Below are positions 11,933-24,200 of a stretch of 64,000 nt of DNA, piece by piece. Made by a program: the position numbers and the translations under genes. Source of the stretch: Coriolopsis trogii. Its lineage: Eukaryota > Basidiomycota > Agaricomycetes > Polyporales > Polyporaceae. The notes below the pieces were generated by a model, which ran no database searches, was not told where the DNA came from, and worked only from the letters and a program-made list of their open reading frames with translations. The DNA lies in contig JAHYIO010000028.1 in the NCBI GenBank assembly GCA_020543525.1, forward strand, positions 62,001-126,000. Direction: 5' to 3'. The stretch's first letter is position 1, and every line of letters starts with the position of its first letter.

Positions 11933-14251
11933 ATGGCACAACATCGGAAAGCTCTTTGGGAGGCTGATCTGGATGAAGATCTTCAAGATGTCGACCTCAA
12001 CCTCGCCATCGGCAACTACGGGCAGCCTGGGCTATACGATGATGGTCCGTTCCCTCTGTCTTCGTCCCTGAGAACGATTCGTTGAGCCCACATATCAGCA
12101 CAGTCAAGGATAGATGAAGCTACTCTTTTGGCTGTGCAGCAGCAGATGGCGCAGCAGGCAGCCTTTGCCCAGATTCCTGATGTTGTGAAACGGGTGAGTG
12201 GCCCTTCTTTTCCCTTGCACCCTCGCAGAAGACTGAAGGCCTCAAGTTCATCGCACATTTTCACCAAGCCGTGCTTGATAACAACCTTGCCGAGATAACT
12301 GTTGCGTATGAGAGCGGGTGGAACCGTCTGACGGAGAAGTTCTACTCCAAGACAGAATGGCCGGAGGCGGAAGTCATCGCACCACTGGTCAACGACGGTA
12401 CGTTCTCGCTATTGCACTCCTCTATCTAGGCTCGTGTTGAGAAATTCTTCCACAAGACCAGATATTCCTTATCCTCTACCGTGAACTCTACTACCGTCAT
12501 GTCTACTCCCGCCTAAGCCCCGACATCGACGACCGCTTCCACTCGTATGAGAATAGCTGTGAACTCTTCAACTACTTGCTCAGTATGTTACAACAACACG
12601 ATACTGTCTCACCATGTTCAGCTTGCACTTCCAGATTCTGACGGACCTGTCCCCCTCGAGCTGCCGGAGCAGTGGCTCTGGGACATCATTGACGAGTTCA
12701 TTTACCAATTCCAGTCTTTCTGCGTATGGCGTTCAAAGGTCAAATCAAAGACAGAGGAGGAGCTTGGCTTGCTCGCAGATGCTAGTCAGGTGTGTGGTCA
12801 TGTGTGGACTCACGTTGCCGTTCACTCAATATGAAGTCAGGTCTGGAGTTCCTACAGCGTCCTCAATGTCCTCTACTCTCTCATTCAGAAGTCAAAAATT
12901 AACGAACACCTGATTGCGCTCCAAGAGGGCAAGAGTCCGGAGGATATCGCGTGAGTCCTTTGAACCGCCTACCCTCACATTCCCTGACCCGCATATGTTC
13001 AGAGAGATCGTCGGGGAGTACGGGACTCGGCCGCTGTACAAGCTGCTCGGATACTTCAGCATTATCGGGCTTCTCCGGGTCCACAGCCTTCTTGGCGACT
13101 TCACCCTTGCCCTCAAGGTCATGGAGAACGTTGAGCTGAACCAAAAAGTAAGTATAGTCCGTTAAGCCGAGCTCGACTGTGACTCATAGATGTGCTCAGT
13201 CGCCCTTTACGCGTGTCACTGCTTGCCATGTGACAACGTACTACTACGTTGGCTTCTGCTACATCATGCTTCGAAGATATCCCGACGCCATCCGTGCCTT
13301 TGCCTCGATTCTCAACTTCATTTTGCGCATGCGCCAATACCACACGAGGAGTTACCAGTATGACCAGGTCCGTCCCGCGTGCGTACGGGCACTTGTGTTG
13401 ACCGCTGATCTCTATGGAAATAGATCAACAAGACGGCAGACCGGATGTACGCGCTCTTTGCGATCTGCAACGCGCTTTCTCCAACGCGCGTCGACGACAA
13501 CATCCAGAACATCGTCAAGGAGCGCTATGGCGAGCAGTTTTCTAAGATGTCCCGGGGGTGCGTGTGATGACCGAGCGTTGGTGTGGTGATTTGTTAACGT
13601 TTGTACGTGTCTGGACATAGGGAGGAGGGCATCCCTGCATTCGAGGAACTCTTCCTTTACGCCTGCCCCAAGTTCATCTCCGCGAACCCCCCACCGTACG
13701 AGGACGCGGACCTGCTCGCGGCCTACATGGAAGACCCTCCGACGGAGCCGGCCCAGCGGCACCTCTCGCTCTTCCTCTCAGACGTGCGCGCGCAGGCGCC
13801 AGTGCCGACGCTGCGGAGCTTCCTGAAGCTGTACACGAGCCTGGACGCGAATAAGCTCGCGGGCTTCCTCGACGCGGACGAGGAGGAGATGGTGCAGCAG
13901 CTGATGGTCATGAAGCAAGCGAGCCGGAGCGTGAGCCGGGTCGACCAGCAGAACGAAAAGGGGCTCCTGGACGGGCAGATGATCTCGACGAGCGACCTGG
14001 ACTTTGTGATCAACGAGAACATGGTGCATATCGCGGAGAGCACGGTGGGCAGGAGGTATGCGGGGTGGTTCATCAGGAACACGGAGCATGCGCAGCGTGT
14101 GTTGGATACGCTGAGGACGGCGCCGTTGCCAGTGCCGCCGAAGCCGGCTGCTGCTCAGCCGGCGGAGGCGAGCAAGGATGCGGCCCCGACGGCTGCTGCG
14201 CCGACGACGGGCGGGAAGAAGGTCGCGTGGGGCAGTGCGAAGGCTGCATGA
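11933..14251 (+). CDS. eif3l: Eukaryotic translation initiation factor 3 subunit L
   Basis: A PCI-domain subunit of eIF3, which binds the 40S ribosome during translation initiation in the cytoplasm. Ten exons were fixed by GT-AG sites and phase: 11933-12044, 12099-12193, 12229-12397, 12457-12582, 12635-12789, 12841-12950, 13003-13147, 13200-13367, 13424-13557 and 13621-14251. Together they total 1,845 bases, i.e. 614 residues plus stop. The third intron ends in AAG rather than CAG/TAG. Hallmark segments are [19 protein letters not shown], an [12 protein letters not shown] block, [52 protein letters not shown] and a PCI-type C-terminus ending in an Ala/Pro/Lys-rich tail. Length is slightly above the metazoan proteins (about 560). 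It is a single-copy housekeeping gene and a good anchor for synteny. Confidence 0.95.
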
Positions 14252-14647
14252 GGTTGTGTGGTAGAGTCGGCGGGGTGCTTGTTGCCGTTGCGTGCGTGGT
14301 GCTGTGTCGAAGTACTTGTCGCATTTGGCCCTATGTATCGTTACACCCCGATGTTGTATGATTCGCGTTCTCCCTGAGATGTGTTTCGCAAGTTTCGGGG
14401 CAAAGTTGAAGCTGGCAGGTAAACAGCGTTAGCCTAACCTGGATGTCTTTCAATAAGTGGTAAAAGCATTCTCCCGATGCACATGTGTGCTTCTTGCTGA
14501 TATATGGCCGCCCCTCTGGCGAGGAACATCGTACCCGTTCCGACAGATGTGCGATGCCGTCTAATGCGTACCGTGTACATGCTGATTCAACGAAGTGTTC
14601 AAACTCCAACTAGTGAATTCGAACGATATAGTAGCGAATGTTGGACA
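14252..14647. other. Convergent intergenic region
   Basis: The region lies between the 3' ends of eif3l (+) and the second HET-domain gene (-) and presumably holds both 3' UTRs. No coding or structural signal was recognised. Confidence 0.4.
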
Positions 14648-17600
14648 TCAAGTGAGTAGAATCGGAGTCTCTATCAACGTACAACAAGGGCCCTTGTGCG
14701 GATGACCATCGTTCTGCTTCCACATACCAAGCGGGGCCACATACTCGCATGCCAAACGCGTTCCGCTCGCCATCCGCTCCTCCCACCCATCCTGCTGGAG
14801 GGGAGGTGCGAAGACCCCTGCGGCGATGAAACGCTTTCCAGTCTCCCTCAGCAGATGTGATGTCTGGAGGACAATGGCGTTAATTCGAACCGCTGGTGTA
14901 GGGTCATTGGGATGCCAAGTGTCGGTAATGATCCCGGCCGTGTAAAGGTGGCCTCGCTCGTCTGGCTTCTCGCGGTGCACAAACCACATCACGTCCCCGA
15001 CAGGCGTGCGTTCGATGTTGAGGTCCTCCCCAGAGAAATGCACAACCGTGTAGTCGCCTTCTAAACCCTCCTCTGTGCAGAAAGCGTTCATGGCGTCGAC
15101 CCCGCCCGATGCACTGGTGAGGGTACGTGGAGCCCATCGGAAGCCAGGCATAGGCAGCCTCGGGCCGAGATAGAAGATGATGTTCGTGGGGAGCACGCGG
15201 ACAAGGAGGAGGAAAATGCGCATGCGCTCTTCTGCCGTCGAGACTGACAGGAGCTTCGCAGTGTCGAGTTTTAGGAGACCTGACAAGGCGAGAGTCTCGT
15301 CTTCTGGTTTGCTCGTGACCCTGTTCTCCAGGAAGTGCAGGACGAGAGGGAAATTCCGCGATGTTCTGAGTTCAGCGGGAAACATTAGGAAGTGGCCGGA
15401 GCCTCCCCAAAGGAGCCCGTCCGGGGCGTCAATAGGCACGTAGCAGGAACGCGCACCACTTGACAATGCGGTTGGGGTCGGTGGTGGGTGGAGGAAGGCT
15501 TGCGCCTCTATCAGTTCGTCAGAGACGAGAAAGACCAGCTGGCGGGCAAGCATGGCCTCTTGAAGGGTCCAGATTCGTTGCATCCATCCCGATGTCTGTA
15601 ACCGCACCATCCTCTCCTTTTGTGGAAGAGATACCGGGCATGCGCTGATCACCGAATCAAGAACCAGCACGGATTGGGAGCCCTCGTAGGTCCGTGCCAT
15701 GAGGACGATAGCTTGTTTTCTGAGGTCCTTACGCTCCGGGACGCAGAGCGAGTCCATCCAGAAGGCGCCACTGGGAACCAACCGCGATGCGTAAGCCGCT
15801 ATACGGCGGACCTGGCAAACCGGAAGTCCTCTCTCCGTGACGCTTCCTAGACCGTCGGCCCAGACGTGGGATATGGCGAGGTACGGACCTTCAGATGCGG
15901 GTCGAACACGAAGGCTCGTGCCGTCGAACATGAGAACAGGAATCTGTTCAGATTCCAGAAGGGACATAACAGAGGCGATTGGGGGTGTGAGGTACTCGCA
16001 TGTACAATCGGGGAAAATGTGCCGGTTTACATAACTAGTGGTATCGATGTTTTGATATGAGCACTCAGACGGTGTGCATCGCTTGTGCTCGTCCTCATGC
16101 TCTCTGATAGGCGGTTTGCAGTTGACTGTAACGTATGCCAGAGCGGGGGGGTCGTGGGTGATGAGACGGTGCACAGCGAAAGGACACCAGCCTGTCGCAA
16201 CGAGCTTCTCGGCATAAACGCGGTTTGTGATATGGTTGGCGCTGCTGTTGTGCATGAAGGACCTCGTCAGTTGCCAGTCAAATATGCCGTTCTGCATGCC
16301 CAGCAACGTTGCGCTGTTCGCCAACGAAGTGAGGAGCGTGTGAACATGACAGATGACACGTCTGAAGTCGGGAGGGGACATCCCTGCACGCACGAGGACA
16401 CAAATCGGCGCTGTAACCACCTCGCCCAGGTCCTGGAATGCCCTGTGGAGGATCCGGACAGTGTGATCAGCCCAGGTCTTGCAGAACGAAGGGTCGCGAA
16501 TATGGGTAACCGCCAGACGAGAAGTCCAGTCGTAGATGAGGGGAGACAACATGTCGTCTACGAAGGTCCTCTCCCCGTTAACGTCCGGAGAAACTAAGAG
16601 GGATTCGGGGATTGCGATACCCGTGATCGCCTCCAAAACACCGAATGTCATAGCATTTTGCCATAGATCAGCGTCTTCCAGTCTGCTCGCATCGGCTTTA
16701 CGGCGGATGGCAGTGTACTCCCCGAGGGTGGAAGACACAGGATAGCCATCATGGGTACCGGCAGGCCACGGAATCGGCAGCATATAGACGAAGCGTCCGA
16801 CGGGAAGGGCACGGATTCGAGTAATAGGATCTTGCTCGAGTGTGTTCCCATCTACGCAAATGTCAGATGCTTCGATAGAATCACTGACGTGCGACTGACC
16901 CAAGTATGATGGTAGCAATGATTGATCCTGTTTGTGGTCGTCCGCATTCGGCCGAGTTGGCAAATTGTATCTGAAGGATCCCTCTTGCCATACAGGATGC
17001 AGATCCACAGAAATTTCACTGCCATGTCTTATCGATGTTCGCCAGTCTCCTGGAAGGAATTTGTGAGGCTGACAGTGAGCCGTAACTATTCAAGCTGCGT
17101 ACGAACCTGGCAAGGATTGCCTCGCTATCTCTTGACGCGAAGGGATAGACCAAGGCATAACTGACAGGGATGACCCATTACGAAACACAACTTCCTTTTT
17201 CCAATCCCCCAGGAGCTGTGTGAGGAAGGAGCAAACGACATCGTTTGACGTTTTCAGGTCCACAATGAATGGAGGATGGGGATTGAGCATCGACAATGTC
17301 AAGAGACGGATCGGGGCCATGTCAACGTTCCCGGCAAGCCACGACTCTCCGCGGCGCATTCCTTCAAAATCTTCCAACATCATCTTCATGAGCTTCATCA
17401 ATGCCCGACGAGGAGCTGCAATCGCCTTTGATGCCCCTTGGGAGATGTCTGCTTGATGATCTCGAGTTAGAACTTCTCGAGCAGCGGAAAAGATGACAGT
17501 CAAAGAAGTTCGCAACCCGTCGGTCTCTATAGGTGAGAGCTCGGGAAAACCATTAAAACGCTCCTGGGTCGCCGCAAGACAGATGAGTCTGGGAACGCAT

Positions 17601-17683
17601 CGAGCAAACAACTTTGCAAGCGTTGAGCATCGGCGTATACGACACGAACACGAACGTGCACACCTTTGAGATCGGGTCTTCAT
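14648..17683 (-). CDS. HET-domain protein, paralogue 2 (inverted)
   Basis: Candidate incompatibility-type protein, paralogous to the gene at 5.8-9.1 kb but on the opposite strand. Two exons, 17683-17107 and 17049-14648, join in phase across a 57-base intron (17050-17106). They give 2,979 bases, or 992 residues, if the ATG at 17683 is used. An alternative upstream ATG at 17711 (MEYRHLFPPNEDPISK, then a GTGTGC donor) would resemble the short first exon of paralogue 1, so the N-terminus is open. The HET core reads YLAISHVWADG, GAFWMDSLCVPERKDLRK, VLVLDS and TSGWMQRIWTLQE. Shared blocks before the core include GTHDGYP, STLGEYTAIRRK and a LWQNAMTFGVLEAI stretch. The C-terminus is IETPILLT. No stop or frameshift was seen; both paralogues appear intact. 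Confidence 0.86.
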
Positions 17684-17991
17684 TCGGGGGAAAGAGATGT
17701 CGATATTCCATGCTGGTCGTTAGAAAGGAAGGGTCGATGTGCGGTTAGCGGCAGTGTCAGCAGAAAGGACGAGTTCCCGTGGCGCTTGAAGTGCTGCGGT
17801 GGTGGAGCGATTCGCACACTGTCGAGATGTCCCGAAGCTTGCGAAGGTGGCTCAAGACGCCAAGGTCATACATCCGCACGATTGCAAGTGCACATGAGGA
17901 CTGCATCACGAATGCAACATGATATGCACATGAACGTTCGCATATACGGACACCGCATGAAAATTTTGGCCGAGAAATGTCGCGGACAAAG

Positions 17992-20900
17992 CTACTTTCC
18001 TCGCGTCTTCTTCATTTTCCGCTCCTTCCTCTTCCTTCCAATCAACGACCCTACCTGCGTACCCTTCTTTGCGGGAGACGATGGCTGTTCCTCTGCCAAC
18101 TTCGTCGTCTTGGCCGATTTGGCACTTGGTTTGGGAGGATCGGATACTCGGCGCTTCTTCTTGGGTCGCTCATCCAAATCCTCACTCTTGACGCTGGGAA
18201 GAGATTGGCGTCGCTGAATTCTCTTGTCCAGCAGAGCTTTTCGCGTCTACGTACACCGTATCAGCATGTCGTACGTAACAATTTATGGAGGATGCAAGAC
18301 TCACCGGCTTCTCACCGGTTTTCGCGTCGCCCGCTGCACCCGTCTTGGCCGCCCGACGCTGCACAACCTGGATATTCTCAATCGAGAACTCAACAATCAG
18401 GGTACCACGGCTCTTTGGAGGCACGCCCTTTTCGATCTCCTCCCGGATCCGTTTCATCCGCGCCTCGTCGCGCTTCGCCGCATCCTTGCGCTTTTCGACC
18501 TTGATGAGGTCTTCGAGTTCCGCCTTCCACCATTCCTCAAACAGCCGACCGACGGTGAGGTTGTTGTTCGCCCATCGAAGGACGCGCAATGCGTCCGCAT
18601 GCGTCCCAAGCTCTAAGAACCCATACCCTTTACTGCGGCCCTTGCCCGTGACAGGGTCGACGCGATCCTGTTGGCGCACTATCTTTGCCTGCTTTACGCC
18701 CGTGTTGCGGCCCTTCGCCTTGCTTTTCTTCTTACCTCCGGCATCGTCTTCCATCTTGACATCGACATCGGATTCAGACCCGTCCTCCTTGGACGGCTGC
18801 GGCTCGGTGAGTTCGTCGGGGGTCAGTGGCTGGCGCTTGCCTGTCTTGGCTTCGGACTCGAACGCACGGATGGCGTGGATGGCGAGCCGCTTCAGCATGC
18901 GCTCGTTGACGAAGAGCGGGAGCTGGCGGACACTGAGACGCGTACGGGATACGAATAGAGACGGGTTCGAGCGCAACAGAGCGCGGCGGGCATTGAAGGA
19001 CGCAGTGCGTTTCTCCACTTCTGCGGCAGGCAGGTTTTCGGCAGCTGGAGTGTTCGGGAGGATGACTAGCAAGGCGGGCGGGGAAACATATACAGGTGAA
19101 CACCGTAAAAAAGAAAATGAGCAAACGAGATAAAACGTACTGCCTTCGCGTAGCAGATAGAGGTTGCGTTTGTCTGCCTTTTCGCGCTGGCGCTCTCCGG
19201 CCTCCTTGAGCTTACTGGCTTCGTCCCTAGTGACGGCGCGGCTGACATCGAGAGTACGACCATGCAAGACAAGGTTCTGCGCTATCGCCGCAGAAGGGTC
19301 AGGAGTGAGGAGCGACGGTAGCTTGAAGGGGTTCTTCTTGACCTGTGAGAATACCAAGCTCAGTACAGCGTGCCTGCCTTAAGCTTGGGGAACACTCACG
19401 ACCGCAGGCTCATTCCCTACCGTCTCTGCGCGAAGGATGTTGCTTTGCTCAATAGCCTTATCTGCATCTTCCTTGTTCCAGAAACATGCGAATGCGGTGC
19501 CTCTGGAACGGCCGGTCGCGCTATCCATAGTGATGCGAGCGTATCGAAGCGGACCAAATGCGCGGAACCTAAATAATGTCAGATTCAGCATGCGCAGTGA
19601 ATGAGACCAGAGTCACGTACAATGTCCTGAGCTCGTCCTCCGTCGCCTCGAAAGGTACGTTCCGTACAAAGACGGTTGTGCCTACTTCGGGTGCTGGGAG
19701 CGTAGGTTTCACAGGGTGGTGATCCTCGCCTTCGTCGCCGCTGTCGTCGCCCGACTCATCGTCGGCGTGCGAGTCGCTGTCTTCTGAGTCGCTCCCGTCC
19801 GAACCGTCTTCGTGTACACCGAGCCGTTCGTCTTCTGACTCACTGTCGGCATCGTCGTCACTCTCCTCCTGTTCGCTGTCGTCGCTCTCAGAGCCGTCCG
19901 CGTCCTCCTTCATGTTCACATCTGCTTCCTGTGTTTCGAGCTTCGCCTTTTCCGCCTCCCACTTATCCTTGCTCAGCGCCCAATCCACAGCAATCATCCT
20001 TTGCCGGCCGCCTTCCTGTGTTTCGTCACCCTCGACTTCTTCCGCGCCGCCTCCCTCCTTGGCTTTCCGTTTCTTCTCCTCTCTCCGCTCCTTCTTTTTC
20101 TTCTGCTTGTCCGAGACCAGCTTCTCAGCCATGCCGGCCTCGACCGTCATGCCATTGCATCCCTCCATTGCCTTCTCTGCATCCTTCCTGCTCAGAAACC
20201 AAACGAACGCGAACCCTTTCGAACGTTGCCGTGGTTTAGCGTCTTCGCCGTCCTCTTCATTCTTGGGTTCTGTGGTGACGGGAATGTGCACCGAGTAGAT
20301 GGGGCCGTACGGCAAGAAGATAGCGCGTAGGTCTTGCTCTGTGATATCGAATGGGAGATTGCGAACAATGAGGCGGCTAGCACGGTTTGGGGCAGAACCG
20401 GACTTTTGCTGAGTGGACGGTTTGCTCTTCTTGACTGCTGCCGTCTTTGCGAGTCCGTCCAGACGTTTCTTCAGGGTGGCAGAGAGAAGGGAGCCCTTGA
20501 AGACATGCGCATGAAGCTTGTTGACAGCTTCGGATGCGGTCGCAGGGGTCTCGAATATCGCGTGTGCTGGAAGGCGAGTCGATACACGACCAATTTGCAA
20601 GTAGAACGTCACACACCTATGCTCGCATCCTCTCCGTTGCCAGTCTGTACAGGCCATTCCACTTTCTCTGCTCCTGTGAGCTTTCGGACCTTCTTCCAAA
20701 GAGCCTTCGAGTCGATCCCGGATGGCAAGCCAGAGACGACAACGGTACGGATAGCGAGGGGGTCTGATGGTCCCGCAGGCTTAACAGGACGTTGCGCATG
20801 TGACTTGGTCGGCTTGACAGAGGATTCTTCCGCGTTCTCATGGTCCTTGTTCTGCGTCCGCCTTGGTCACTGCGGTAGAGTCGCAACGACATAGTAGACA

Positions 20901-21223
20901 CACCTTACTCCCCGCCCACTGCACCCTCAGACTGCGACCGTCAATTGTGATCCCCTCCTTGCTGATCTTGTCGATGGCCATCGTTGCGTCCTCACGGATG
21001 GCAAAGGAGACGTACCCGACGCCTTTCGAAACGCCGGTTCCATGCTCAGTGACGACGAAAGCAGTCCGCACGGGGGCGATATCAGAGAAGAGGGTCTTGA
21101 GGTCTGTAGAAGTCGCCGTGTACGGCAGATTGGATACGAAGAGCGTTGACCTATGACCGTTTCAGGTGATAAACTAGGCTTCAGAACAAAATGTTACGGA
21201 CCCGTGAGGCTTGTCTTGGACAT
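17992..21223 (-). CDS. nop4: Nucleolar RNA-recognition-motif protein, Rbm28/Nop4 type
   Basis: Predicted nucleolar factor for 60S ribosome assembly. The first exon, 21223-21198, encodes MSKTSLTGP and splices at GTAACA to exon 2 (21150-20904). Exon 2 carries the first RRM: TLFVSNLPYTAT, then GVGYVSFAIREDA. A second RRM-like segment follows (TVVVSGLPSGIDSKALW). The third RRM has RLIVRNLPFDIT and KGFAFVWFLSRKDAEKAM, and the fourth has TTVFVRNVPFEATEDEL and RGTAFACFWNKEDADKAI. Between the third and fourth lies a long acidic Asp/Ser/Glu tract. The C-terminal third has a GYGFLELGTHADALRVLRW segment and a Lys/Arg-rich tail ending RKERKMKKTRGK, likely nucleolar targeting. Four RRMs plus acidic linker match Nop4/RBM28. 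At least six introns are present; not every boundary was fixed. Confidence 0.9.
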
Positions 21224-24200
21224 CGTCTCTTTCTTTCCTTTTGCCAAGACTAGACATGGCTTATATGCGTTGCTCCTGCGATATCGAACACGCGAGTAAG
21301 TCCGGGTGTATAAATCGGTAGCAAGGCGAGAGAACTCAAAAGTCCGCGCGACAAAAATCGGATTCGCAGTTAGGCGAAAGGCGGTCACATGACGCGCTCA
21401 CGCTCAGAGCGCTATAATGTCAGTTACATACTGTGGTCGTGCAGCCATGAGGATATTTACTCTCCCCGTCATCATCATTGTCTCTGGCCCACCTCTCCTG
21501 CAGGTCCGCTCTGCAATGTTTCAAGGTGTAGTGAGAACAGGACACTGCTAAGGTACGATATGTTCTTCCTCTGTCTCTGGTAAGATATCAAGACCTTGTC
21601 CGACCCCCCCCCTGCGCTTCCTAGGTCCATGTCTTGAAGTCGTCCAAGCTCCCCTCTTACAAGCACACCTCGCGGACCTGAACTGACACATCAATTACTC
21701 TCTATCTCACCCAATTGATCACCCAAATGACTTCATTATGCCCACGTCGAACAGGTGTCGTTCTTCCCTACATATAGGAGGCAACTTTCAGCTTGTGGTA
21801 CGTGCGGATTCCGCGCAGCAGAACTATTCATCGCCCTGGGCTGCAAGCTTCTAGGTTCGGCTGATGTATCGAACTCACCACCGCTCTTATCACTGTGCGA
21901 AGATGGTGCACCAGTCCATTGCGCGACGACAGGAAGGATGCACTTACTCAATCTGAAACTTGGAAGATTGTACTACTTCAGCCTCGCCGTATATCTGGGG
22001 GCTTCCGGTAGGGCGGAAGGCCCATGTACCTCCTGCGAGAGATTCTTTGAGCTGCTTCTCAGAAGCGCTCATATGCCCTCTTCCGGACTGCGCCAGGTAC
22101 GGTGAACCATGCCTTGTCTTCGTATAGCGGAGACAGGGAGGATCAGCAATATATTCATGGTTGGCTGGCTGATGAAATATCTCCCTAGACGTTTGATATC
22201 ATCCCTTCCCTCACCCTTCAGGGATGTGGTTTGATCAATGCGTCTTCAGGGTTGACCCTCTCTTCCCGAGCGCTGCTGCCACACGTATCATATCATCGAA
22301 AGCGAAGCTGATACTGATTGCGGTCGTACAGAAGGCTTCCACTGCCCAATGGGCAGCCCGGTGAGAATAGGTTGGCATCGGTGTCGTACAACTGGCTTCC
22401 TGCGAAGGCGTATCTGTGGCCGCATGGCTGCGCGACGAATGCTGCGCGCCCACAGAACTTCCAATGACATTCCAGTTTCACATCTTCCATGTCGACCATC
22501 CTATCTCTGCATAAGCTCTAACATATTTCCACAACTCAGCATCCTCGTGTGGCAGCGAGAGCGCGTTCAACAGCTCGCTCTGCAGTACCAAGGACCGACG
22601 AGCTGGATATTCGTACACAACTCTAATCGCTTCTCTCGCTTACGCGCTTGCCGCTCCCCTCGTTGCTCGCTACGGCTGTCGACACCACTCAGTTCCTCTC
22701 ACACGCGCGATACCAACAGGCGCATTGAGCACGTTGCGATATCTCTGCCTCATGGCTCAGGTTGTGATTATCGATATCGGATACTCGACATTGCCCGCCG
22801 CGCGCACCGCTCTTCCCGCACGCTGGCTATTGATGCGTCTTGCCACCGCCGCTGTGTCTGGCCCAGAAACGTTGTCACTCTGGCTCTGATTTCGGTCCAC
22901 CATATGCTTGGCGGTGACTGAACTATCTGAGTCTCAGGCAGCTGGAACAGCCGGCGATGACGGAGGCTGGGAAGACAACGCCGGTAGATTCCATTTGACT
23001 ATCCTCGGGCTTCCCATCGAGTCTCACACTGTCATTCTTGCGACTGTCTCAACCACCAGTCCCATCGTATTTCCTCCCATACATCCTCGGCGTCCCGAAA
23101 ACCGGAAGAATCCATGTATCTACTCCCCCGTACATCTTTCCCACCTTCACGGCAAGGTCTGTCCCTGGTGTCTTCTCAGGCTACGTGAACGATACGACCG
23201 CCCCTGGCGCACGTCGCACACGCACGTCTCAGAGGTGTCTCACTGGTTTTCCTTGGGCGCAACCACGACATTTCCACACCCACGAGTTACGGCACCCACC
23301 ACCGTTCGCGTACTCAAAACGCTCTCTCGGTCAGCATTCCACACGGCTCCCGATGACAGCGACGCCGCACACCGCTCGCAGACGCGGGAAGCGCGGACAC
23401 GAGGCGGCTCGCTATTTGAAGCGTTCAGGCTTCCTCGGAGAGATGTCTCGCACTCTCGGGCCCGACATCCGGTGATGTGGTGAGCCCAGCCGTCCCGGCT
23501 GGGAGGGCTGTCTTACGACAATACCCACTCTGGACGACGAGATACGCCAGTGCTCGCGCCTGCGTGCTGTTTATCGGGTGCGGCGTGTTTGCTGGATACG
23601 TACACCTACCTCGTCCTCGCGCGAGATGCACCACACGTGTAGGCTTATCGTGGGGTCCGCCTCTCGAGAGCGGCCGTGTCCTGTGTCTTCGACGATTCTC
23701 GTCGCCGTACGTGCCAGTGCGTATCTGCGCGTGTTGACGGTGTGCATCGTCGAGCAGGCTCGAAGAGGCAGAAGAACGGCCTTTCCGTACTACCTGTGCA
23801 TGAGCTGCGTCGGTCGCCAATGGGAAGGACACGTAAAGGAAGAACAAACTGAAGGCCTGTCTGTGGATGGGCTGGCCTCATTGCAGGGGCCGAAAATACG
23901 GTTGGAGAGAACGGGGAATCCAACAGGGCTGCACGCACCACAAGTGAGAACATGGCGTTGGCTATCATGGGCTCTGGAAGAAGAGCTGGGATACAAGGCC
24001 GCTTGGCTTGTTTGTTCCAGCGAGAGCATTCCCTTTCGGCCTTGAGCGAGCACGAGTTTCGCAAATCCGGGCTCGAGCTCCGCAAAATGCGGACAATGCT
24101 GCGGTATTATAACGAGGGTCCTGGAGCACTGTACCTTCAGGCTATATAACCGAGCCCGAGCGTGCTCCGAGGCACGGCCGCTCGGAACGGGTGAGCGGGA

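Noticed and set aside
18285..19133. 282-codon plus-strand open frame
   Set aside because: Antisense to the Rbm28/Nop4 gene, crosses its introns, and encodes only low-complexity Ser/Arg sequence.
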